Assembly (NCBI GenBank): GCA_001897855.1
Contig: MKUO01000022.1
Location: forward strand, 1 to 37,314
Direction: 5' to 3'
Origin: Bacteroidetes bacterium 43-93
GTDB taxonomy: Bacteria; Bacteroidota; Bacteroidia; Chitinophagales; Chitinophagaceae
Length of the DNA: 37,314 nt
The position numbers and the translations under genes were made by a program. Positions 31,650-37,314 of this stretch are shown here, in pieces. The notes beneath the pieces are model-generated. The model was not told where the DNA came from and made no database searches. It saw only the letters and a list, made by a program, of their open reading frames with translations. Numbering within the stretch: the stretch's first letter is position 1; each line of letters opens with the position of its first letter.

Positions 31650-32921
31650 ATGGATTTATTTGCCAAGTTTGAGAGTAAGTTAGGACCAATTGGTGACTAT
31701 GCTGAAAAAGCGCCCGGATATTTCGCATTTCCTAAACTGGAAGGTGAGATAGGCAATCGTATGAAATTCAATGGCAGGGAACGCATTGTGTGGAGCCTGA
31801 ACAACTACCTGGGTTTAGCAAACCACCCGGAAGTACGCAAGGCTGATAAGGAAGCTGCTGAAAAATATGGCCTGGCATACCCGATGGGCGCCCGTATGAT
31901 GAGCGGTAACTCCAATAATCACGAAAAACTGGAAAAAGACCTGGCTGAATTCGTTGGCAAAGAAGACGCTATGCTGTTTAACTACGGCTACCAGGGTATG
32001 GTATCTGCGATAGACAGCCTTTGCAGCCGTCGCGATGTGATTGTTTATGATGCAGAATCTCATGCTTGTATCATTGATGGCCTGCGTATGCACCCCGGCC
32101 ACCGCTATGTGTACAAGCATAATAACGTAGAAGATTGCGAAAAGCAATTGCAACGCGCTACAGAAATGGCTGCACAAACCGGTGGCGGCATCCTTGTTAT
32201 CACAGAAGGCGTGTTTGGTATGAGTGGAAACCAGGGCCGCATTAAAGAGATTGCTGCGCTGAAAGATAAATACGAATTCCGCCTGTTTGTGGACGATGCG
32301 CACGGTTTCGGTACTATGGGTAAGAAAGGTGCGGGCATTGGCGAAGAGCAAGGCTGCATGGATGCTATCGATGTGTACTTTTCTACTTTCGCAAAGTCTA
32401 TGGCAAGCATTGGTGGTTTTATCGCCGCTGATAAAAAAGTATTGACATTCCTCCGCTATAATATGCGTTCGCAGGTATTTGCCAAATCACTGCCAATGGC
32501 AATAGTGGTGGGCAACCAAAAACGCCTGGACCTGCTGAAGAGCAATCCTGAACTGAAGGAAAAACTGTGGCACAATGTAAATCGCCTGCAAAATGGTTTG
32601 CGTGAACGTGGTTTCGATATTGGTACCACAAACACTCCTGTTACACCAGTACACATGAAAGGTGGCTTATTTGATGCTACACAGCTGATATACGATATGC
32701 GCGAGAATTACAACATCTTCTGCTCTGTAGTTGTATATCCTGTTATCCCTAAAGGCCAGATCATCCTGCGCCTGATACCTACAGCTTCGCATACAGACGA
32801 AGATATTGATCTGACATTGAAAGCTTTCAGTGAACTACGCGATAAAATAGAGCAAAAATTATATCCGCAGGAGATGCCTGATATTAAGAGCGCTATCATG
32901 CAGTCAGAAGTAACAGCTTAA
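31650..32921 (+). CDS. Alpha-oxoamine synthase (KBL / serine palmitoyltransferase-like)
   Basis: 423 residues, PLP fold type I. The PLP lysine is K249 in STFAKSMASIGG, the aspartate of the ring-nitrogen contact is in VDDAHGFG (about 214-221), and H138 (ESHACIIDG) stacks on the cofactor. The family joins an amino acid with an acyl-CoA: glycine with acetyl-CoA (2-amino-3-ketobutyrate ligase), serine with palmitoyl-CoA (sphingolipid synthesis), and others. The form starting with FPKLEGEIG and SLNNYLGLANHPEVRK is common in Bacteroidota and often called serine palmitoyltransferase or KBL; which acyl-CoA it uses is not settled by sequence. Transcribed alone with a strong terminator. Confidence 0.88.
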   Translation: MDLFAKFESKLGPIGDYAEKAPGYFAFPKLEGEIGNRMKFNGRERIVWSLNNYLGLANHPEVRKADKEAAEKYGLAYPMGARMMSGNSNNHEKLEKDLAEFVGKEDAMLFNYGYQGMVSAIDSLCSRRDVIVYDAESHACIIDGLRMHPGHRYVYKHNNVEDCEKQLQRATEMAAQTGGGILVITEGVFGMSGNQGRIKEIAALKDKYEFRLFVDDAHGFGTMGKKGAGIGEEQGCMDAIDVYFSTFAKSMASIGGFIAADKKVLTFLRYNMRSQVFAKSLPMAIVVGNQKRLDLLKSNPELKEKLWHNVNRLQNGLRERGFDIGTTNTPVTPVHMKGGLFDATQLIYDMRENYNIFCSVVVYPVIPKGQIILRLIPTASHTDEDIDLTLKAFSELRDKIEQKLYPQEMPDIKSAIMQSEVTA

Positions 32922-32942
32922 TTAATTCGAATATACTTTTTA

Positions 32943-32976
32943 TAAAAGCTATCCAAAAGGATAGCTTTTATTTTTT
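32943..32976 (+). terminator. Intrinsic terminator after oxoamine synthase gene
   Basis: TAAAAGCTATCC pairs with GGATAGCTTTTA (12 bp) around AAAA, followed by six T. Confidence 0.92.
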
Positions 32977-33002
32977 GATTCCCCTTTATCAAACTATTTT
33001 TA
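32974..33002 (+). promoter_or_regulatory. Candidate promoter of the RmlD-like gene
   Basis: TTTG (32974-32977), 17 bases, then TATTTTTA (32995-33002, one mismatch from TAnnTTTG), 22 bases before the ATG. The -33 element overlaps the T-run of the preceding terminator. Confidence 0.45.
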
Positions 33003-33024
33003 GCTTCAGTTTTTTTATATCCAT

Positions 33025-33897
33025 ATGAAAGTATTTATCGCAGGAGCTTCGGGCCTGGTTGGCAGCAATTGTATGAAGCATTTTACAGAACAGGGATGGG
33101 ACGTTACCGGCTCTTATTTTTCTTACGAACTCCCCGGAACGGTTTATTACAATACCCTGCAACCTGCTGATGAAAAGAACTTTGACGTTGCAGCTTGGAA
33201 GCCTGGCGTGATCGTACACTGTGGCGCTATGACGCACGTAGATAATTGCGAATTGAATCCCGACCAAAGCTATCAGCAAACCGTACAAAGTACTATTAAC
33301 CTCATAGCGCTTGCAAAACAATGCAATGCGCGTTTTGTGTACATATCTACAGACTATGTATTCGATGGAGTAAAGGGCCCCTATACCGAAGATGCTCCGG
33401 TTAACCCGCTGAGCGTATATGCAAGGCATAAGCTGGAAGCTGAACAAATGTCGCTCAAAGAAATACCGGGCACATTAGTGCTGCGCATTACAAACGTATA
33501 TGGCGATGAAGCACGTGGCAAGAACTTTATAGCGCGCATCATTGACCAATGCAAAAACAAGCAAAAGCTTACCTTGAAGCTTCCGTATGATCAATACGCA
33601 TCACCGGCCAATGCCTGGGATATTGCACGTTCTATGTTTGTATTACTGAGAGATAATAAATCAGGCATCTATCATATAGCGAGCACAGATTACCTGAACC
33701 GTGTAGAGCTGGCTATGCGTGTATTGAAATACTTCCCGGATGCTGAATACGATCTGCAGGCTATTAGCACGGCGGAGTTAAAACAGCCGGCCGCTCGTCC
33801 ATTATTAGGTGGCTTTGTTAAGATGAAGTTCAGCAATGAATATCCTGAATTCCTGTTCAGCAATGTAGATGACTATCTAAAGGAACGTTGTAAGTAA
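33025..33897 (+). CDS. SDR oxidoreductase, RmlD (dTDP-4-dehydrorhamnose reductase)-like
   Basis: 290 residues of an extended short-chain dehydrogenase. The nucleotide-binding loop is GASGLVGSN (7-15), the catalytic Thr/Ser is in YISTDYVFDG (106-115), and the YxxxK pair is Y132 and K136 (YARHK). The C-terminal part (IYHIASTDYLNRVELA, PAARPLLGGF) is typical of the RmlD substrate-binding family. True RmlD makes dTDP-L-rhamnose, but no other rhamnose-pathway gene is nearby, so the substrate is open; another nucleotide-sugar reductase is possible. Confidence 0.85.
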   Translation: MKVFIAGASGLVGSNCMKHFTEQGWDVTGSYFSYELPGTVYYNTLQPADEKNFDVAAWKPGVIVHCGAMTHVDNCELNPDQSYQQTVQSTINLIALAKQCNARFVYISTDYVFDGVKGPYTEDAPVNPLSVYARHKLEAEQMSLKEIPGTLVLRITNVYGDEARGKNFIARIIDQCKNKQKLTLKLPYDQYASPANAWDIARSMFVLLRDNKSGIYHIASTDYLNRVELAMRVLKYFPDAEYDLQAISTAELKQPAARPLLGGFVKMKFSNEYPEFLFSNVDDYLKERCK

Positions 33898-33909
33898 GGA
33901 GCAAAAAAT

Positions 33910-33937
33910 ATCCCGATATACAGACGTACATCGGGAT
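33910..33937. terminator. Hairpin after the RmlD-like gene
   Basis: ATCCCGAT pairs with ATCGGGAT around a 12-base loop, 13 bases past the stop. On the plus strand no T-run follows; on the minus strand it runs into ATTTTTT. It may shield the RmlD-like transcript end or stop antisense transcription. Confidence 0.42.
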
Positions 33938-34097
33938 TGGACTGTACTTACTAACCCATCGTAAGTAGAACAAATATCTGAAAAAGGTTTTGTAAATGAA
34001 AATTATTTTTTCAGTTATATCAACCGTTTTTGATAGTAGTTTTTCATTATTTCTCACCCATTTCGTCGGGCTCTAGACATTTAGACTGCCTTAAATA

Positions 34098-34141
34098 GAC
34101 ATATTGTCACCATAAAATAAAATAAACAGACATTTTGTCTG
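34098..34141. promoter_or_regulatory. Two phased GACA-N3-TGTC palindromes (putative operator)
   Basis: The first site is GACA-TAT-TGTC (34098-34108). The second is CAGACA-TTT-TGTCTG (34127-34141). Their centres are 31 bases apart, three helical turns, so bound dimers would lie on the same DNA face. The second overlaps the candidate -33 TTTG of hsp20. It does not match CIRCE, HAIR or the CtsR repeat. Confidence 0.5.
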
Positions 34142-34166
34142 CAAAATCCAAGTGGTATTCTGTTTG
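34134..34166 (+). promoter_or_regulatory. Candidate hsp20 promoter
   Basis: TTTG (34134-34137), a 21-base spacer, then TCTGTTTG (34159-34166, one mismatch from TAnnTTTG). It gives a leader of about 50 nt. The -33 element lies inside the second palindrome. Confidence 0.42.
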
Positions 34167-34218
34167 CATAGGTATTCCTGAATAAATAATTCAGAAAAAA
34201 CTTAAAACGAATACAATT

Positions 34219-34644
34219 ATGTACAACTACAGAAAAGCTTACGGAATGATGCCTCACACATTTGGCGGCCTTGTAAAAGACATGAATAAAATGTTCTATG
34301 ACGACAACTGGAGCAATGTTACAGCCCCTGTAAACATTAAGGAAACAGAAACTGCCTACGAAGTACAGGTGGTGGCACCGGGCCTTAATAAAGAAGACTT
34401 CAAGATCACCGTTGACGACAACAACCTGAAGATCTCCTTTGAGCAAAAAGAAGAAAACAAAGAAACAAACGATAAATGGATCAGGAACGAATATCGTTTC
34501 CGTTCGTTCAAACGCAGCTTCACACTGAGTGACAAGGTAAATGCCGAAGGCATCAGCGCAAGGTACACAGATGGTATCCTGTACCTGAATGTACCTAAAA
34601 AAGAAGCCGCAGAAAAAACTACCAAAGAAATTTCAGTTGCGTAA
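34219..34644 (+). CDS. Small heat-shock protein (Hsp20 / alpha-crystallin)
   Basis: 141 residues. The alpha-crystallin domain spans about 35-128: VNIKETETAYEVQVVAPGL at its start, FKITVDDNNLKISFEQK in the middle, and the A-x3-DG-I-L-x-L-x-VPKKE block (115-129) at its end, a variant of the AxxxnGvL signature. The short C-terminal tail has no clear IxI motif (EISVA is the nearest). It is an ATP-independent holdase that keeps unfolded proteins soluble and should form oligomers. Transcribed alone, with phased palindromes upstream and a strong terminator downstream. Confidence 0.94.
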   Translation: MYNYRKAYGMMPHTFGGLVKDMNKMFYDDNWSNVTAPVNIKETETAYEVQVVAPGLNKEDFKITVDDNNLKISFEQKEENKETNDKWIRNEYRFRSFKRSFTLSDKVNAEGISARYTDGILYLNVPKKEAAEKTTKEISVA

Positions 34645-34703
34645 GCACTGGATGTGTTGGATGTGTGTATGAGTTGAGGAATGGATAAGTGCGAGTTTGG
34701 TTT

Positions 34704-34729
34704 AAGGCAGCCTTAATGGCTGCCTTTTT
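34704..34729 (+). terminator. Intrinsic terminator after hsp20
   Basis: AAGGCAGCC pairs with GGCTGCCTT (9 bp) around TTAAT, followed by TTT. Confidence 0.88.
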
Positions 34730-34865
34730 CATTACTGCCTATTTCCTGATAAAAATCATATAACTAATTGATTATCATCACCTATGAAAATGGTCGCGTT
34801 TGTATCTTTATATCGCAAACAAAACATACCTCACTTCTCTTAACCGCTGATCATCAGAAAAAAAT

Positions 34866-34900
34866 AAAGCATCTCTTGTCGCAGAGATGCTTTTTCTTTT
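34866..34900. terminator. Bidirectional terminator after arginine decarboxylase gene
   Basis: AAAGCATCTCT pairs with AGAGATGCTTT (11 bp) around a 6-base loop. T-runs follow in both directions (TTCTTTTT on plus; TATTTTTTT on minus). It lies 25 bases beyond the minus-strand stop at 34918 and serves that gene. Confidence 0.85.
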
Positions 34901-34917
34901 TATAAGCTTATCTATTG

Positions 34918-36330
34918 TTATTTGATGTAACCTAGTATTTTCAGCATACTTTGGGCTGATTGTTCTTTGGCATATAGCCAGTCTTCCAGCTTTCCTTCTT
35001 TGTTATATTCAACAACAACATGTTTAGGAGATGGTATCATACAGTGTTTGATACCACCATACCCCGCCAGCTGATCCTGGTAGGCTCCTGTATGAAAGAA
35101 ACCTATATACAGTGGCTCCGCTCCTTTTTCCTTATCTATCTTAGGCAGGAACACCGCATTGATATGCTCCTCTGATGTATAAAAGTCGTGGCTGTCGCAG
35201 GTAAGTCCGCCCAGGTGTACCTCCTGGTATTCCTTATCCCATTTATTGATCGGCAGCATCAGGAACTTTTCGCCAATACCCCAGGTATCGGGCAATGTAG
35301 TAATGAAAGAGCTATCGATCATATACCAAATCTCACGATCGTTCTGTTGCTTATCATCCAGCACGCTATAGATCACGGCGCCACTCTCCCCTACGGTAAA
35401 CGAACCAAACTCTGTATAGATATTCGGCACATCCACCTTATTCTTCTTACATACTTTCTTAATGTTCGAAATGATCTCGTTGGCCATGTAATTATAATCA
35501 TAGTCAAAGCCAAGAGAGTGCTTGATAGGGAAGCCGCCACCAATGTTCAGTCCGTCCAGCTCAGGGCATATCTTCTTCAACTGGCAATACAGGTTTACCA
35601 CTTTGTTCAGCTCACTCCAGTAATAGATATCGTCTTTGATACCCTTGTTCATAAAGAAGTGCAGCATCTTTAGCTGAAACTTATCGTTGCCTTTTATCTT
35701 ATCTACATAAAACTCCAGCACATCTTTACTGCGGATGCCCAGGCGGGATGTATAGAAGTCGAATGTAGGCTCTTCCTCGCTCGCTATACGTAAACCAATA
35801 TTCACGGGGTCTTTAGCGCGTATCAAACGCTTATAATCTTCAAATTCATTTTTGTTATCCAGTACAGGGATCACATTTTTAAAACCATCGTTGATGAGGC
35901 GTGCAATGCTGCGGGTATATGCTTTGGTTTTAAAGCCATTGCAAATAATGATCTTGTCTTTGTTGATCTTCCTGCGCTTATATAATTGCTTGATGATCTC
36001 TATATCGTAGGCAAAAGATGTTTCTATATGCACATCGTGCTTCAGCGTCTCCTCCACCATAAAGGAAAAATGAGAGCTCTTGGTACAATAGCAATAGAAG
36101 TACTGGCCATCGTACTTATGTTTCTTGATGGCGTCGTTAAACATCTTTTTAGCCTTATTGATCTGCATACCGATCTTTGGCAAAAACGTCAGCTTAAAGG
36201 GGGTGCCATATTTATCAATCAGAGCCCTTACATCGAGGCCATTAAAAAACAGGTTGTTATCATCTACTGTAAATCCTTCCTGCGGAAAATCGAATGTCTG
36301 TTTTACGAGATCGGTGTACGTATTGTTCAT
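34918..36330 (-). CDS. speA: Arginine decarboxylase, fold type III PLP enzyme
   Basis: 470 residues of the short Bacteroidota form of biosynthetic arginine decarboxylase, related to ornithine/diaminopimelate decarboxylases. The PLP lysine is K84 in YCYCTKSSHFSF. Also seen are the HFFMNKGIKDD strand, the glycine loop NIGGGFP, TEFGSFTVGESGAVIY for phosphate contact, and LTCDSHDFY with the active-site Cys from the partner subunit. It makes agmatine, the entry to putrescine and spermidine. No agmatinase gene is next to it. Substrate assignment rests on family resemblance; a different basic amino acid is possible. It has a divergent partner, the DMT transporter. Confidence 0.85.
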   Translation of the reverse strand: MNNTYTDLVKQTFDFPQEGFTVDDNNLFFNGLDVRALIDKYGTPFKLTFLPKIGMQINKAKKMFNDAIKKHKYDGQYFYCYCTKSSHFSFMVEETLKHDVHIETSFAYDIEIIKQLYKRRKINKDKIIICNGFKTKAYTRSIARLINDGFKNVIPVLDNKNEFEDYKRLIRAKDPVNIGLRIASEEEPTFDFYTSRLGIRSKDVLEFYVDKIKGNDKFQLKMLHFFMNKGIKDDIYYWSELNKVVNLYCQLKKICPELDGLNIGGGFPIKHSLGFDYDYNYMANEIISNIKKVCKKNKVDVPNIYTEFGSFTVGESGAVIYSVLDDKQQNDREIWYMIDSSFITTLPDTWGIGEKFLMLPINKWDKEYQEVHLGGLTCDSHDFYTSEEHINAVFLPKIDKEKGAEPLYIGFFHTGAYQDQLAGYGGIKHCMIPSPKHVVVEYNKEGKLEDWLYAKEQSAQSMLKILGYIK

Positions 36331-36370
36331 TTATCCTATGAAGCGAGGTGGGTAATGATTTTTGAGTACA

Positions 36371-36398
36371 CAAAAGTAATAATTTGATATGATGCAAA
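36371..36398 (-). promoter_or_regulatory. speA promoter
   Basis: On the minus strand TTTG (36395-36398), a 16-base spacer, then TACTTTTG (36371-36378). The leader would be about 35 nt. The spacer is slightly short but both boxes match. Confidence 0.56.
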
Positions 36399-36458
36399 CC
36401 CATTTTTTTTCTGCGCCCCGGGCAAAATATTAGCGCCTTCAGACAAATCAAATTACCA

Positions 36459-36466
36459 TAAGTTTG
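36459..36466 (+). promoter_or_regulatory. -7 element of the DMT transporter gene
   Basis: TAAGTTTG matches TAnnTTTG and lies 15 bases before the ATG at 36482. No TTTG is at -33. Confidence 0.5.
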
Positions 36467-36481
36467 CACCCATCTTTTTAA

Positions 36482-37264
36482 ATGAAAAAAGCGCTCCTGC
36501 AAATACATCTTGCCGTGCTCCTGTGGGGATTTACCGGGGTGCTGGGCAGGGCCATAACACTTACCGCCCCCGTGCTGGTATGGTACCGGATGCTAATGAC
36601 GGCAATTTTCATGGCAGGGATCCTGTATTACCGTAAACAGTGGCAGCCCATAAAACGCCGCGACCTGGGCCAGCTCGCACTTATAGGCTGCCTGATGGGC
36701 ATTCACTGGGTGGCCTTTTATGGGGCAATAAAGTTTGCTAACGCGTCTATTGCTTTGGTATGCCTTTCCACGGCCAGCATCTTTACCTCGCTGCTCGATC
36801 CGCTGGTGAATAAAAGCCGCTACGATTATAAAGAACTGCTCATAGGCGCCATGGCGCTGGCGGGGGTGTATCTTATCTATCGCTTCCAGGAGTTTTATGG
36901 ACTGGGTATATTGTTTGGTGTCATTGCCGCCATTCTTAGTTCGGTTTTCACGGTACTCAACAAACGCATTGCCAATAAATACCCGGCAAGGCTGATGGTA
37001 TTTTACGAAATGGGCACCGGCTGGCTGCTGATCACGCTGCTGCTACCATTGCAACTGTATTATCAGCCGCAAACTGCCATATTACCCACTAATATGGACT
37101 GGATATGGCTGGTAGTATTAAGCCTGTGCTGTACGGTTTGGGCGCAATCGCTTGCTTTAAATGCCTTAAAGCACATCAGCAGCTTTACAGCTACGCTCAG
37201 CGTAAACCTGGAACCTGTTTACGGCATACTGCTGGCTTTTGTATTTTTTAACAAAAAAGATTAA
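36482..37264 (+). CDS. DMT (EamA) family transporter, C-terminally short
   Basis: 260 residues with two EamA halves. Nine hydrophobic segments are visible (first LAVLLWGFTGVLG; last LEPVYGILLAFVFF). Typical members have ten segments and 285-300 residues. Here the chain ends FFNKKD just where segment 10 would begin, at a TAA preceded by a run of six A. The next bases in other frames do not restore a hydrophobic helix, so a simple one-base slip does not explain it. It may be a truncated pseudogene cut by a rearrangement near the window edge. Members export amino acids, sugars or metabolites; the substrate is unknown. Confidence 0.82.
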   Translation: MKKALLQIHLAVLLWGFTGVLGRAITLTAPVLVWYRMLMTAIFMAGILYYRKQWQPIKRRDLGQLALIGCLMGIHWVAFYGAIKFANASIALVCLSTASIFTSLLDPLVNKSRYDYKELLIGAMALAGVYLIYRFQEFYGLGILFGVIAAILSSVFTVLNKRIANKYPARLMVFYEMGTGWLLITLLLPLQLYYQPQTAILPTNMDWIWLVVLSLCCTVWAQSLALNALKHISSFTATLSVNLEPVYGILLAFVFFNKKD

Positions 37265-37314
37265 TATAGCCCAAAGTGGCTAATAAAGAGTAGTTTACAA
37301 GAACCGAAAGTGCT

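Larger units (their letters stand above)
33898..34218. other. Intergenic region with operators upstream of hsp20
   Basis: About 320 bases between the RmlD-like gene and hsp20. It contains a hairpin at 33910-33937, an AT-rich middle with no gene, two phased GACA-N3-TGTC palindromes (34098-34108 and 34127-34141) and a candidate promoter. No other structure is evident. Confidence 0.6.

Overview
This window comes from a member of the Bacteroidota, probably Chitinophagia or a close relative. The signs are two proteins with a C-terminal type IX secretion (T9SS) sorting domain, repeated Bacteroidota promoters (TTTG about 19 bp before TAnnTTTG), a PafA-type phosphatase, the short Bacteroidota form of arginine decarboxylase, and the futalosine menaquinone enzyme MqnE. 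Placement below phylum is inference. Most of the window is ordinary chromosome with intact genes. The accessory-looking parts are the left end and the last gene.

Left end (1-973): AT-rich DNA with the remains of a TIR-domain gene (minus strand, 166-561) broken by in-frame stops, then a 12-bp tandem repeat and a perfect 12-bp-stem hairpin. Region 974-9576, all minus strand: a giant secreted beta-helix/Ig-repeat protein with a T9SS tail, a CheY-like regulator with a triple-PAS histidine kinase, and a membrane histidine kinase.

Region 9804-17171: a GNAT-nitrilase fusion, a small lipoprotein, a 52-residue basic protein, a secreted protein of unknown role, and a plus-strand operon of a two-gene HdrD-like membrane iron-sulfur reductase, a membrane protein and a small conserved protein often misnamed 'ABC transporter ATPase'. 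A second secreted unknown follows on the minus strand.

Region 17247-23080, plus strand: topoisomerase IV subunit A (parC), a bifunctional-nuclease/UVR protein, a T9SS-exported M43 metalloprotease, and mqnE overlapping the protease stop. Region 23090-28243, minus strand: a compact run era - D-cysteine desulfhydrase-like - glutamate/dicarboxylate symporter - DedA - MFS transporter. Its promoter lies back to back with that of an initiator tRNA.

Region 28328-37314: initiator tRNA, a second small lipoprotein paralogous to the first, an NlpC/P60 lipoprotein, PafA, an alpha-oxoamine synthase, an RmlD-like reductase, a small heat-shock protein with two phased palindromes upstream, arginine decarboxylase, and a DMT transporter that seems to lack its last membrane segment.

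No CRISPR array, complete insertion sequence, prophage or intact defence system is visible. The best leads are the decayed TIR gene, the Hdr-like membrane reductase operon, the phased palindromes before hsp20, the tRNA/era divergent promoter, and the two lipoproteins sharing a promoter-proximal sequence.
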